From positions 1 through 64,000 of the forward strand of contig NZ_BCQV01000020.1 of the NCBI RefSeq assembly GCF_001552255.1: DNA of 64,000 nt, written 5' to 3'. A model generated the notes under the pieces. It searched no databases. It was not told the DNA's origin and saw nothing but the letters and a program-made list of their open reading frames with translations. Source of the DNA: Alicyclobacillus shizuokensis NBRC 103103 (GTDB lineage Bacteria; Bacillota; Bacilli; Alicyclobacillales; Alicyclobacillaceae). The position numbers were made by a program, and so were the translations under genes. Positions 33,500-47,321 of this stretch are shown here, piece by piece. Position 1 is the stretch's first letter; every line of letters starts with the position of its first letter.

Positions 33500-34492
33500 C
33501 TACACCCACGCCTTGACCACCGCCGTGATGACCAGGTTGAGCAGCGCCACCGGCAACAGGACTTTCCAACTGAATGACATCAGCTGGTCCACGCGCAGCC
33601 GCGGCATGGTGGCGCGAAGCCAGAACTGAAAGAAGATAAACGCCGCAACCTTGATGGCAAACCACAACCATCCCGGCAGCCAGGGCCCCAGCCACCCGCC
33701 GAGGAACAAGGTCGCCGCCAGCCCGGCCATGGCGAACATGTACAGGTATTCGGTGAGCATGAAGAAGGCGAAGCGAAAGCCTGTGTATTCGACATGGTAC
33801 CCGGCCACCAACTCCGATTCCGCCTCCGGCAGATCGAAGGGAGTCCGGTTCAACTCCGCGGTCGCGGCCACCAGGAACACCAGAAAGCCCAAAATCTGCG
33901 GGATGACAAACCACCAGGTACGCTGCGCCGCGACGATGTCGTTCAGGTTGAGCGATCCGGCCATGAGTACGACACCGACCAGCGACAGTCCAAGCGGGAT
34001 CTCGTAGCTGAGCATCTGCGCCGCGCTGCGCATGCCACCAATCAGGGCGTACTTGTTGTTGGAAGCCCATCCCCCCAGCATGACCCCGTGAATGGTGATC
34101 GCGGACAAGGCCAGGTAGTACAGGGCGCCGATACTGAGGTTGGCTGTAAACACGTGTGTGCGGGAGAACGGAATGACAGCCAGGACCATGAAGGATGGGA
34201 TAAAGGCAATCACCGGGGCCAGCAGGAACAGGCTGCGATCCGCCTTTTCGGGCACCACGTCCTCCTTGATGAGCAGCTTCAGGATGTCCGCAAACGACTG
34301 GAACAGCCCGAGCGGCCCGACGCGGTTGGGGCCGATGCGTCCCTGCATCCAGCCCAAAACCTTGCGTTCAAAGTAGATCTCGTAGGTCACCACGCCCAAA
34401 CCGATGAGGAGCACAATGACGGCACCGATGACCATACCGAGGAACGGGAGCCAGGTGAGTCCCACGTTGTGCCACTGCCAGAGCCAGTCCAT
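33500..34492 (-). CDS. nuoH: NADH-quinone oxidoreductase subunit H
   Basis: This 330-residue membrane subunit forms the quinone chamber with NuoB and NuoD. It has eight helices. ERKVLGWMQGRIGPNRVGPLG near residues 42-62 and the acidic loop AELNRTPFDLPEAESELVAGYHVEY near 205-229 are nearly invariant. The ATG directly follows the nuoD stop codon. Confidence 0.95.
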   Translation of the reverse strand: MDWLWQWHNVGLTWLPFLGMVIGAVIVLLIGLGVVTYEIYFERKVLGWMQGRIGPNRVGPLGLFQSFADILKLLIKEDVVPEKADRSLFLLAPVIAFIPSFMVLAVIPFSRTHVFTANLSIGALYYLALSAITIHGVMLGGWASNNKYALIGGMRSAAQMLSYEIPLGLSLVGVVLMAGSLNLNDIVAAQRTWWFVIPQILGFLVFLVAATAELNRTPFDLPEAESELVAGYHVEYTGFRFAFFMLTEYLYMFAMAGLAATLFLGGWLGPWLPGWLWFAIKVAAFIFFQFWLRATMPRLRVDQLMSFSWKVLLPVALLNLVITAVVKAWV

Positions 34493-35617
34493 TCAGGCGT
34501 CCACCTCCCCCAGCACGATGTCGACGGCGCCGAGAATCGCAATCAGGTTGGCGATGTTCTGCCCCCGCAGGAGTTGCGGCAGCAGCTGCAGGTTGACGAA
34601 CGAGGGCTTGCGGATCTTCAGCCGGTACGGCTTGTCTTTGCCGTCGCTGACAATGAAAAAGCCCAGCTCGCCGCGCGCCCCCTCAATGCCCGAATAGTAC
34701 TCGCCGGCCGGAATGCGAATCAGTCGCGGCACCTTGCCCAGGACCGGCCCCGTATCGGGGATCTGCTCAAGCGCCTGCTCGACAATCTTCAGCGACTCCC
34801 CCATCTCCAAAAGGTGCAGGTAGTAGCGGTCAAAGCAGTCGCCGTGTTGTCCGAGGGGCACGGCGAAGTCGAAACGATCATAGATGCTGTACGGCTTCTT
34901 CCGCCGCAGGTCCCAGTCGAAGCCGGTGCTGCGCAGGTTGATGCCGCTCATTCCGTAAGCCAGCGCCGTTTCAGCGTCGTACACCCCAACCCCGCGCGTG
35001 CGATCAAGGAAGATCTCGTTGCCGGTGATCAGGCTGTCGTACATTTTGATCTTCTCGCGCATGAACGGGACAAACGCCCGCACCTTGTCGAGCCAACCCG
35101 GCGGAGCGTCGTACTTCACACCGCCGATGCGCATGAAATTGTAGGTCATGCGCGCCCCGCTGATCTCGTTGAACAACTGAACAATTCGTTCGCGCTCCTG
35201 GAACACGTACAAAAACGGGCTCATGGCGCCCAGGTCCAGCAGGTACGTACCGATGAACAGCAGATGGGAGGCGATACGCTGCATCTCCATCAGAATCACC
35301 CGCAGGTACTCGGCGCGTTCCGGAACCTGGATGTCCAGCGCCTCCTCCACGGTGTGGCAGAAGGCGTAGTTGTTGAGCATGGCCGCCAGGTAGTCGAGCC
35401 GGTCGGTGTAAGGAATGATTTGGGTGTACTGCAGGTCCTCTGCCAGCTTCTCCGTTCCGCGGTGCAGGTAGCCAATGACCGGATCGGCATCGAGAATCGT
35501 CTCGCCACTGATCTTCACCAGCAACCGAAATACTCCGTGCGTGCTGGGGTGCTGCGGGCCCACGTTGAGCAACATCTCTTCGGTGCGAACTTGGTTGGCT
35601 TCGTCCAGGAGCGCCAT
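34493..35617 (-). CDS. nuoD: NADH-quinone oxidoreductase subunit D
   Basis: This 374-residue 49-kDa-type subunit lines the quinone site. It begins with the characteristic LNVGPQHPSTHGVFRLL (residues 17-33); LHRGTEKLAE and DRLDYLAAM follow. It is a separate gene rather than a NuoCD fusion. It starts 24 bases after nuoC ends and abuts nuoH. Confidence 0.95.
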   Translation of the reverse strand: MALLDEANQVRTEEMLLNVGPQHPSTHGVFRLLVKISGETILDADPVIGYLHRGTEKLAEDLQYTQIIPYTDRLDYLAAMLNNYAFCHTVEEALDIQVPERAEYLRVILMEMQRIASHLLFIGTYLLDLGAMSPFLYVFQERERIVQLFNEISGARMTYNFMRIGGVKYDAPPGWLDKVRAFVPFMREKIKMYDSLITGNEIFLDRTRGVGVYDAETALAYGMSGINLRSTGFDWDLRRKKPYSIYDRFDFAVPLGQHGDCFDRYYLHLLEMGESLKIVEQALEQIPDTGPVLGKVPRLIRIPAGEYYSGIEGARGELGFFIVSDGKDKPYRLKIRKPSFVNLQLLPQLLRGQNIANLIAILGAVDIVLGEVDA

Positions 35618-35641
35618 CGTCCTAATCCCCCCGCCTCATGT

Positions 35642-36286
35642 TCACGGCCGCTGTCCGTCGACCAGCGGCCGTTCCGTCTCTGCCCAGACACTGTAATCTT
35701 TGCGCAGCGGATGCCCGACAAAATCGTCATCCAACATGATGCGGCGGAGATCCGGGTGGCCGCGAAAGTCCACCCCGAGCAGGTCATAGATCTCCCGTTC
35801 CTCCCAGTTCACCCCAGGATAGACCGAGACCAGAGAGGGCAGCCAGGCCTCATCCCTCGGCGTCTGGGTCTTGAGGCAGACAAAATGGCCTAACTCCGTG
35901 GATTGGACAAACAGCACGACCTCAATCCGATCCTCATAGTCGGTTCCCGCCATGCACTCGACGTAGTTGAGCCGCCAATCAGGGTGGGTACGCAGGTAGT
36001 TGACCGCATCTAACCAGCGCTCGCGGGCAATCCGCAACATGGGTTTGTGGTGCGCCGCTCCGCTCTCCAACACCGCCTCGGGCCCGAATCGGTCCGCCAC
36101 CGCTTGGTGCAGCCGCTCCGCCTGCTCTTTCGCGGCCAGGACGCGAGGATCTGGCGCAGGCGGCTGCTTGTTCGCCGCCGCCCGTCCGGCCGCAGGCGCC
36201 GCCCCGGCCGCCGCTTTGCCGCCTCCCTCCTGACCTCGGGCCGCCTTGGCTGGAGCGGCCGATTGCTGGGGCTGCTCTTCACTCAC
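35642..36286 (-). CDS. nuoC: NADH-quinone oxidoreductase subunit C with low-complexity N-terminus
   Basis: This 214-residue 30-kDa-type subunit has the normal core at about residues 50-205, including [29 protein letters not shown] in its C-terminal half. The first 45 or so residues are rich in Ala, Pro, Lys and Gly and are not part of the fold. The start is GTG at 36286, with GGGAG in front and a four-base overlap (GTGA) with the nuoB stop. The open frame runs further upstream inside nuoB, but there is no need for it. Confidence 0.9.
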   Translation of the reverse strand: MSEEQPQQSAAPAKAARGQEGGGKAAAGAAPAAGRAAANKQPPAPDPRVLAAKEQAERLHQAVADRFGPEAVLESGAAHHKPMLRIARERWLDAVNYLRTHPDWRLNYVECMAGTDYEDRIEVVLFVQSTELGHFVCLKTQTPRDEAWLPSLVSVYPGVNWEEREIYDLLGVDFRGHPDLRRIMLDDDFVGHPLRKDYSVWAETERPLVDGQRP

Positions 36287-36825
36287 GCCCGCTCCCTCCT
36301 CATGCGCGCCTCGCGGCGAATTTTCTCCTGCAGCAGGTTGAGACCGTAGATCAACGCGGGCGGCGACGGCGGACAACCGGGAATGTAGATGTCGACCGGC
36401 ACCACCTGGTCAACCCCTTTCACCACCGAGTAGCTGCGTACATACGGACCTCCTGCGGTCGCACAGACGCCCATGGCCACCACCCACTTCGGGTCGGCCA
36501 TCTGCTCGTACAGGCGGCGCAACAGCGGCGCCATCTTTTTCGTCACCGTCCCCGCCACAATCATGACGTCCGACTGCCGCGGCGAGGCGCGAAAAAAGAT
36601 GCCAAACCTATCCATGTCGTAGTGGGAAGCGCTGGCTCCCATCATCTCAATCGCACAGCACGCCAAACCGAATGTCAGCGGCCAAAGGCTGTTGCTGCGC
36701 GCCCACGCTTTCAACTGCTCGAGCGGCTGTAGCAGGACGCCAGCGCGCCGGAGTTCCATGTTCTCTTCAGGGGTCAGCCCTTCGTACTCGATGACCGGCA
36801 AACGGCTGTCGGCATTCAGTTCCAT
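36283..36825 (-). CDS. nuoB: NADH-quinone oxidoreductase subunit B
   Basis: This 180-residue subunit holds the terminal N2 4Fe-4S cluster. The tandem Cys pair is in [10 protein letters not shown], with the remaining ligands in [10 protein letters not shown] and [12 protein letters not shown]. The ATG at 36825 follows GAAGGTG and overlaps the end of nuoA by ten bases; the longer open frame upstream lies inside nuoA and is not needed. Confidence 0.95.
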   Translation of the reverse strand: MELNADSRLPVIEYEGLTPEENMELRRAGVLLQPLEQLKAWARSNSLWPLTFGLACCAIEMMGASASHYDMDRFGIFFRASPRQSDVMIVAGTVTKKMAPLLRRLYEQMADPKWVVAMGVCATAGGPYVRSYSVVKGVDQVVPVDIYIPGCPPSPPALIYGLNLLQEKIRREARMRRERA

Positions 36826-37184
36826 TCGAGCACCTTCTTTCGCCACGCGTAGCCGAGACCCACGGCCAGTATGACAATGAACAAAAGCGCTTCCACCAAC
36901 CCGAACTTGCCCAGCCGATGGTAGCTGACAGCCCACGGATAGAGAAAAAGGGTTTCCACGTCAAAGACGACGAATAATAGGGCAAACAGGTAATAGCGGG
37001 CATTGTAGCGGACATGCGAATCGCCAATCGGGTTGACACCGCTTTCATACGTCTCCAGTTTCCCACGTGTCGGTCGGCTGGGACGCAGCATCGGCCCGAT
37101 GATCCAGAGGGTCGCCAACGGCAGCAGCACCGCCAGTGCGATGAACAAGATCACGAACAAGTACTCGTTGAAGTACTGAGACAT
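36816..37184 (-). CDS. nuoA: NADH-quinone oxidoreductase subunit A
   Basis: This 122-residue subunit has three membrane helices and the conserved loop [14 protein letters not shown] (about residues 42-55) that shapes the quinone entry. [13 protein letters not shown] near residue 74 is also diagnostic. It is the first gene of the nuo operon and has a promoter about 130 bases upstream. Confidence 0.95.
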   Translation of the reverse strand: MSQYFNEYLFVILFIALAVLLPLATLWIIGPMLRPSRPTRGKLETYESGVNPIGDSHVRYNARYYLFALLFVVFDVETLFLYPWAVSYHRLGKFGLVEALLFIVILAVGLGYAWRKKVLEWN

Positions 37185-37310
37185 CCCTGATTTCCCCTTC
37201 CGGCCAACTCACCCACCCCGCAGGCGGCGACTGGCGTGAGCCAAAGCATGGAAAACCTATGATCCGACGGAAGGATTCCGACCTCAACAAATATCGATAT
37301 AGACGCAAAT

Positions 37311-37340
37311 ATTATAACAGAGCTGGTTGGGAGAGTACAA
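37311..37340 (-). promoter_or_regulatory. Promoter of the nuo operon
   Basis: On the minus strand TTGTAC (37340-37335) and a perfect TATAAT (37316-37311) are 18 bases apart. It begins directly after the atp operon terminator and lies about 130 bases before nuoA. Confidence 0.6.
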
Positions 37341-37365
37341 CAAAACGCCCGCCAATGACGGGCGT
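37341..37365 (-). terminator. Terminator of the atp operon
   Basis: On the minus strand ACGCCCG (37365-37359) pairs with CGGGCGT (37351-37345) across a 7-base loop, then TTTTG follows. It lies about 110 bases after the atpC stop codon and ends where the nuo promoter starts. Confidence 0.75.
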
Positions 37366-37472
37366 CGTTTCCGTTTTTCATACGGTTACAGGCGGCGCGT
37401 TCCCCCACACCGACCGCGGTCAAGCGGACGTGGCCAGACGGATATGAGACTCACCGGCAAGGGAACCGCCGC

Positions 37473-37910
37473 TCAGTCCGCGCGCCGCCCCAACAGGTGG
37501 CCCGCCTGCGCCGATTTCTCAGCGGTCTCCTGGCGCAGCCTGGCACGCCGCAGAGCCGCCTCCGCCTCAGCCCGCTCCTCCGGAGTGGACACCTTGGCCA
37601 ACCGTTCCTCGGCCTGCTCCTGCGCCCGAACGGCCCGCTCCACATCGATGTACCCGCCCAGTTCCGCAGCATCCGCCAGCAGCGTGATACGGGTGGGCAG
37701 GACCTCCAGGAAACCGCCCGTGACGTGGATAAAGTCCTCGCCGTCCACAAGCTTTACCTTGACAATCCCTGGCTTCACGGTGGTCGCCAGCGGTGCGTGC
37801 CGCGGCAGAATGCCCAGTTCTCCGTCGCCGCCGCGCAGGGAAACCATGCTGACTTCCCGAGACAAGAGCTGCCTCTCCGGCGTGACCACTTCCAACAGAA
37901 CCGTACTCAC
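37473..37910 (-). CDS. atpC: ATP synthase epsilon subunit
   Basis: This 145-residue central-stalk subunit has the N-terminal beta-sandwich (LLEVVTPERQLLSREV, then DGELGILPRHAPLATTVKPG) and a C-terminal pair of helices rich in Ala, Glu and Arg that can inhibit ATP hydrolysis. I chose GTG 37910 because AAGGAGGTGG precedes it; the frame continues upstream without support. It is the last gene of the atp operon. Confidence 0.95.
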   Translation of the reverse strand: MSTVLLEVVTPERQLLSREVSMVSLRGGDGELGILPRHAPLATTVKPGIVKVKLVDGEDFIHVTGGFLEVLPTRITLLADAAELGGYIDVERAVRAQEQAEERLAKVSTPEERAEAEAALRRARLRQETAEKSAQAGHLLGRRAD

Positions 37911-37994
37911 TGCGCCACCTCCTTCCTGGATGCGTTGCCGCGTGGGCGGCGGCCAATCCACCAGCCGACCGCCCATCGTCGGCCCGGACCCGAA

Positions 37995-40279
<2,285 letters not shown>

Positions 40280-40372
40280 CGGTCATCACCACCTTGCTGC
40301 CACCCGCCCCTGGGCGGACGTGCATTGCCGGGCTGTCGATCCGGTCGAAAGGCCGACCGGCCGACGCCCGGA

Positions 40373-42482
<2,110 letters not shown>

Positions 42483-42489
<7 letters not shown>

Positions 42490-42977
42490 ACCAGCTCACC
42501 CAGGCGCTTCTCCGCCTCTTTGAGCATCTCTTGATGCACTTCCGGCGTCACCCGTTCACGCAGCAACCGCCCGGTCAGCTCGACCGTCAGGCCGGCCACT
42601 TGGTTGAGAACGCTGTCCAGCGCCTCCTGCCGCTCCCGCTCGATCAGCTTGCGGTTCTCTTCCAACAGACGCGCCGCCTCCGCTTCCGCCGCGGCCACTA
42701 TCTGCCGTGCCTGTTCTTCGGCGCGGGCGCGCGCTGCATCGACCATCTGCTTGGACTCCCTGCGGGCTTGGTCGACCAGTTCGCGGTGTTCCGCCAACAG
42801 CCGCTCGGCCTGCGCCCGTCCCTCTTCCGCCTCCGCGATCTGCCGCTCAATGTGCAGACGGCGCTGTTCCATCATATTGCTGAGCGGCTTGAAGCCGAAG
42901 CGGATGACGATGGCCAGCATGATGAGAAACGCCAGGAGCGTAACAATCATCGTGCCGAATTCAAACACCTGCGTCAC
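42483..42977 (-). CDS. atpF: ATP synthase b subunit
   Basis: This 164-residue peripheral-stalk subunit has one N-terminal membrane helix (about residues 8-27) followed by a long charged coiled coil full of Glu, Arg and Ala. The membrane part ends in FGFKPLSNMMEQR, where the stalk begins. The start is GTG after GGGAAGGG at a short distance. Confidence 0.93.
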
Positions 42978-43024
42978 CCCTTCCCGATTTCTGCCCCAAC
43001 ACCGTCACGCGTCACGCAGCTCGC

Positions 43025-43279
<255 letters not shown>

Positions 43280-43378
43280 TTATCCTCCTTGCACTTTGCG
43301 TGTGCTGATGATGTGTATGAATACAACCCTTTGCAATCAGCCCGCGGACGGGCACCCCCGCCCACTCCCGGAACCGGG

Positions 43379-44161
43379 TCAGGCCGTCGCCTGATGGTTG
43401 TGATCACCATGCGCCTTGTTACCGATATACAGCGTCATCAGGATGGTGAACACATAGGCCTGGATGGTGCTGACAAAGGCGCTGTAGAACACCCAGACCA
43501 CAAGCAGCGGCAAACTCCACGGAATGAACCCAAACAGCATCGGGGCTCCTGCGAGCACGCCAATCAAAGCTTCACCGGCAAAGATGTTGCCGTAAAGACG
43601 CATGCCGTGCGTCAGAGGATTCGTGATCTCCTCCAGAATGGCCATCGGGTTCTTGTAGTGCTTGAGCCATTGCAATGGGTGACGGAGACCGACGGCATGG
43701 CTGATGACCCAGACCATGATGGCCAACCCGAGGGCCATGCTCATGTTGGCCGTGGGCGAGTTGAACAGCTCGATGGCGAAGTCCTTGCCGCTTTGATGGG
43801 CCTTCGCAATGTCCTCGGCGGTGATGCCAAGCCAGGGAATCGGGTGGCCAATCTTCAAGTCGACGACAAAAATCAGCCCGAGCCAGTTGGCGAAGAATAA
43901 GAACACCAGCATCATGAAGGCCAGCGGCAGCACCCATTGCACGATCCGCTCGTTGGGCATCGTCTCGCGCGCCATGTTGGTGACGAAGTCCGCTGCCCAT
44001 TCCACAACGTTCTGCATCCCGCGCGGGCTGCGCATATCCATGCGGCGCACGCCCAAGCGGACGAACACCAGCACCAGCAGGCCGGCCAGGACGGTCATGG
44101 CGACCGTGGTCAGGTTGGTCGCCCACATGGTTCCCTTGAATAGGGTAGGGAACGGCGTCAC
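43379..44161 (-). CDS. atpB: ATP synthase a subunit
   Basis: This 260-residue membrane subunit forms the proton half-channels next to the c-ring. The helix with the essential Arg reads THGMRLYGNIFAGEALIG, and the last helix WVFYSAFVSTIQAYVFTILMTLYIG has the conserved Gln. It starts with GTG and lies 11 bases after atpI. Confidence 0.95.
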   Translation of the reverse strand: MTPFPTLFKGTMWATNLTTVAMTVLAGLLVLVFVRLGVRRMDMRSPRGMQNVVEWAADFVTNMARETMPNERIVQWVLPLAFMMLVFLFFANWLGLIFVVDLKIGHPIPWLGITAEDIAKAHQSGKDFAIELFNSPTANMSMALGLAIMVWVISHAVGLRHPLQWLKHYKNPMAILEEITNPLTHGMRLYGNIFAGEALIGVLAGAPMLFGFIPWSLPLLVVWVFYSAFVSTIQAYVFTILMTLYIGNKAHGDHNHQATA

Positions 44162-44172
44162 TCTGCTGTCAC

Positions 44173-44574
44173 CTACTTTTCCTTTGGAGTCTCGCCACGG
44201 TTTCTGGCGTATCCGTAAAGTCCCACGAAAACCAGGACAAAGCCGAGTAAGTAGCCAATCAGCGCAGCGTACGGATTGACGTTCGGCAGTTTGACGGCAG
44301 CAACCATCACCGCCGCCAGCACCGCCAAGCGCGTAAACATCCCCAGCATCCCCGAGGCGAAGAGGGCCTTGCCCTCTAAGCCACCGTGCCGGTGGCCGTA
44401 GCGGATCATGCTGTAGACTGCGTAGGCACCGCCCGCCTCACCGAGTAGGAGACCGTTCATGACCGAACGCCACGGCAAAGCAACCGCCCAGACGGCTGCT
44501 GTCAACAGCAACCCTGCGGCGCCCACATAGGCCATCCAACGTATCCGTGCATCCAGTCGCTGCATGTCGTTCAT
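44173..44574 (-). CDS. atpI: ATP synthase-associated protein AtpI
   Basis: This 133-residue protein has four membrane helices and occupies the atpI position of Bacillus-type operons. AtpI helps c-ring assembly or magnesium supply in some species. It overlaps atpZ by four bases (ATGA). Its sequence is poorly conserved, so the name rests mainly on size, topology and position. Confidence 0.8.
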   Translation of the reverse strand: MNDMQRLDARIRWMAYVGAAGLLLTAAVWAVALPWRSVMNGLLLGEAGGAYAVYSMIRYGHRHGGLEGKALFASGMLGMFTRLAVLAAVMVAAVKLPNVNPYAALIGYLLGFVLVFVGLYGYARNRGETPKEK

Positions 44575-44819
44575 AACTTATCTCCCAGGACTTGTTTGGC
44601 GAGGAACGCGAGCCCGGACGCGCCGACGAACACGCCAAAAAACACGCCGACGGCTGTCACCCATGCGTGGTGCCAGTGGACAGCCAGACGCTGCCCCAAG
44701 TAGCCGAAGACAACGATGCAGACCGCTAACTGCAGGGACGCACCCGAGAAAAACGCAAACGTTTTCCAGGGACTGGCCTGCCTTTGCTTTCCGTCATTGT
44801 CCGCTACGGCTGTCACCAC
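44571..44819 (-). CDS. atpZ: AtpZ/AtpI family small membrane protein
   Basis: This 82-residue protein has two hydrophobic helices (about residues 24-42 and 52-74) separated by a short loop, with SLQLAVCIVVFGYLGQRL typical of AtpZ. It heads the atp operon. The start is GTG at 44819 with a weak site; an adjacent GTG is possible. With AtpI it may form a magnesium or calcium channel that supports the ATP synthase, as proposed in other bacteria. Confidence 0.85.
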   Translation of the reverse strand: MVTAVADNDGKQRQASPWKTFAFFSGASLQLAVCIVVFGYLGQRLAVHWHHAWVTAVGVFFGVFVGASGLAFLAKQVLGDKL

Positions 44820-45337
44820 CCATCGACTCTGGTGGGGTATGGTACTGAACTGCGGCGTGCCGCTTGTCTTTTACGTGGGCCTCACCGCGATTAAGCCGGA
44901 ACCCTCGCTAATACTATCGAACAACACTCTATTGTGTCAACGCGCAGACGCCGATATCGGACCGAAAACGGGGAATACCGGCGGTTTGTTCATAATTCTG
45001 CCGTTTTCCTTCCGATCCGGCCGTCTCCTTTCATTTTATGCCCTAATATTTTAGTTTAAGAAATTTTCGTCTCCCCTGTCCCTGACTCCGCGTCTGTCCG
45101 TCTCGCCCTGCGCCCTCACCCCCCCTTCCGCCAGCAACTCCAGCATCAACGTCCCGCCGCCCCATATGGAAGCGCTTGCAAACACAGTTCCGTTACCGCC
45201 CGTCGCTGCCAACCGACGTACTGCCGGCGGCACACGCACCACCCGGCCACCGCCGAGAGGCACTACTCAGACCGCGGCGCGACGGCTGCTCGCGGCTCAC
45301 GGGTCGATCCGCCCGCCCCCGTCGGCAGCCGGCAGAA
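44820..45337. other. Intergenic region between mnaA and the atp operon
   Basis: This 518-base gap holds the atp promoter near 44911-44940. From about 45063 to 45150 the plus strand is C-rich and G-poor. A short open frame at 45051-45263 on the minus strand has no recognisable product. No clear terminator for mnaA was seen. Confidence 0.5.
44911..44940 (-). promoter_or_regulatory. Promoter of the atp operon
   Basis: On the minus strand a perfect TTGACA (44940-44935) is followed after 18 bases by TAGTAT (44916-44911), about 90 bases upstream of atpZ. Confidence 0.65.
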
Positions 45338-46516
45338 CTACACGCGCCCGTGCGCATGGTGGACAAACGGGGTTGGCCTGGGCGCGCCGGTAAAGCGGTG
45401 CAAAATCGCCGCCACGATGCGCCGCGACGCTTCCCCGTCGCCGTAGGGGTTGCTGCGGCCCGCCATGTCGGCGTAAGCCCGCGGGTCCTCAAGCAGGCGC
45501 GCAGCTTCGGCGATGATGTGCTGGCGATCCGTGCCGACCAGCCGCAGTGTTCCGGCGGCAATCCCCTCCGGCCGTTCGGTGGTGTCGCGCAGGACCAGCA
45601 CCGGCACGCCTAACGTCGGCGCCTCCTCCTGGATGCCGCCGGAATCGGTCAAAATCAGCGTGGCGCGAGCCATGAAGTTGTGGTTGTCGATAACCCCGAG
45701 CGGATGCAGCAGGTGAACACGCGGGTGCCCGCCCAGGATGGAAAACACCGTCTCACGCACGCGCGGGTTCAGATGCACCGGGTAGACCACGTGCACGTCG
45801 GGAAACCGGTCGGCCAGCGCCCGCGCCGCTTCGCAGATGTGGCGCAGCGGCGCGCCCAGGTTCTCCCGCCGGTGCGAGGTCATGTAGACGATGCGCGCGC
45901 CCTCCGGCAGCCGTTCCAGCACCGGGTGCCGATACTCGCGGCGGACGGTGGTGCGCATGGCGTCAATCGCCGTGTTGCCGGTGACGTAGACCGACTCCGG
46001 CGGCTTGCCCTCACGCCACAGGTTCTTCGCCGACCACAGCGTCGGAGCGAAGTACATGTCGGCCAGCACGTCAGCCAGCTGACGGTTCATCTCTTCCGGA
46101 TACGGGCTGTATTTGTCGTACGTGCGCAGCCCGGCCTCGACGTGGCCGACGGCCGCCCGCTGATAGAACGCGGCCAAGGCGGCGGCGAAGGTGGTGGTGG
46201 TATCTCCGTGCACCAACACAATGTCCGGCCGCCGGTCCGCGATGACCGCCTCCAGCCCGGCCAGCGCCTTGCGCGTTATCGTCCCCAGCGTTTGATTGGG
46301 CTCCATGATGTCCAGGTCGTTGTCCGGCGTGATGTCGAACACCTTCAGCACCTGGTCGAGCATCTCACGGTGCTGCGCGGTCACACAGACGAACGACTGC
46401 ACGTTTGGGTGGCGTTCCAGCTCCTTGACCAAAGGCGCCATCTTGACCGCTTCCGGCCGCGTGCCGAAGACCGTCATCACCCGCACCGGGCGGTCCATCA
46501 CCAACGCTTTCTCCAT
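45338..46516 (-). CDS. mnaA: UDP-N-acetylglucosamine 2-epimerase (non-hydrolysing)
   Basis: This 392-residue enzyme interconverts UDP-GlcNAc and UDP-ManNAc, the latter needed for the linkage unit of wall teichoic acid. FGTRPEAVKMAPLV (residues about 16-29), VHGDTTTTFA, GHVEAGLRT and LTDSGGIQEEAP are family motifs. ATG 46516 follows GAGGTGG. It stands between upp and the atp operon, as in B. subtilis, and fits functionally with the tar genes at the left end of the window. Confidence 0.93.
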   Translation of the reverse strand: MEKALVMDRPVRVMTVFGTRPEAVKMAPLVKELERHPNVQSFVCVTAQHREMLDQVLKVFDITPDNDLDIMEPNQTLGTITRKALAGLEAVIADRRPDIVLVHGDTTTTFAAALAAFYQRAAVGHVEAGLRTYDKYSPYPEEMNRQLADVLADMYFAPTLWSAKNLWREGKPPESVYVTGNTAIDAMRTTVRREYRHPVLERLPEGARIVYMTSHRRENLGAPLRHICEAARALADRFPDVHVVYPVHLNPRVRETVFSILGGHPRVHLLHPLGVIDNHNFMARATLILTDSGGIQEEAPTLGVPVLVLRDTTERPEGIAAGTLRLVGTDRQHIIAEAARLLEDPRAYADMAGRSNPYGDGEASRRIVAAILHRFTGAPRPTPFVHHAHGRV

Positions 46517-46523
46517 GGCCACC

Positions 46524-47156
46524 TCAGCGCGTCCCAAACAATCGGTCCCCGGCGTCTCCCAGTCCGGGCACGATGTATCCATGATCATTGAGCCCCTCGT
46601 CCACCGCCGCGCAGTAGATGTCCACATCCGCGTGCGCCGCCTGCACCCGCTCTATCCCTTGCGGCGCCGCCACCAGGCACATCAGCTTGACCGAGGCGGC
46701 CCCGCGGCTCTTGACCGCCGCGATGGCGGCCGCGGCCGATCCACCCGTGGCCAGCATCGGATCGACCACAATGACGTCCCGCTCCTCAAGATGGGCGGGG
46801 AGTTTGCAGTAGTACTCGACCGGCTGCAGCGACTCGGGATCGCGGTAGAGCCCGACGTGGCCCACCTTGGCGTTCGGAATCATGTTGAGGATGCCGTCCA
46901 CCATCCCCAACCCGGCGCGCAGGACCGGCACCAGCGCCAGGGTCTTGCCGGCAATCACGCGGCTCGTTGCCGTGGCCACCGGCGTTTCCACCGACGTTTC
47001 CACCAGCGGCAGGTCACGCGTGATTTCGTAGGCCATGAACATGGCCACTTCCTGAACCAATGCCCGAAACTCTTTGGTGCCCGTATCCCGGTTGCGAATA
47101 TACGTCAATTTGTGCTGGATCAGTGGGTGATCCAGAACGTGCACCTGTCCCAACAA
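46524..47156 (-). CDS. upp: Uracil phosphoribosyltransferase
   Basis: This protein of about 210 residues makes UMP from uracil and PRPP. It begins [20 protein letters not shown] and has the PRPP loop [10 protein letters not shown] and the C-terminal uracil-binding [12 protein letters not shown]. The start is probably one of the tandem TTG codons at 47156 or 47153, just after GAGGAG; GTG 47159 is too close to that site. A TATAAT with an upstream TG lies 75-80 bases before it. The usual glyA neighbour is missing. Confidence 0.93.
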   Translation of the reverse strand: MLGQVHVLDHPLIQHKLTYIRNRDTGTKEFRALVQEVAMFMAYEITRDLPLVETSVETPVATATSRVIAGKTLALVPVLRAGLGMVDGILNMIPNAKVGHVGLYRDPESLQPVEYYCKLPAHLEERDVIVVDPMLATGGSAAAAIAAVKSRGAASVKLMCLVAAPQGIERVQAAHADVDIYCAAVDEGLNDHGYIVPGLGDAGDRLFGTR

Positions 47157-47229
47157 CACACGCTCCTCTTTTTCAACAACACGCGGCAGGAACCGGCGGC
47201 TGCCGTAGCGAACATGGCAGCTTAATGAC

Positions 47230-47239
47230 ATTATACCAA
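47230..47239 (-). promoter_or_regulatory. Extended -10 promoter of upp
   Basis: On the minus strand TGG-TATAAT forms an extended -10 element (TATAAT at 47235-47230). No good -35 is seen at the normal distance, which extended -10 promoters can do without. Confidence 0.5.
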
Positions 47240-47321
47240 ACCCCACCGCCTGGCATGGTAATTCCAGTCGGTGTTGCGGGCAGACTGTAGGCAGCGATGT
47301 GGCAGAGCTGGAGGGAAGAGC

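Noticed and set aside
33794-35893. 699-codon open frame on the plus strand
   Set aside because: It lies opposite nuoH, nuoD and nuoC and has no motif or ribosome binding site.
45063-45150. C-rich, G-poor tract resembling a Rho loading site
   Set aside because: It is C-rich only on the plus strand, whereas all transcription known here is on the minus strand.
45051-45263. Short minus-strand frame downstream of mnaA
   Set aside because: No ribosome binding site, no recognisable product and a biased composition.
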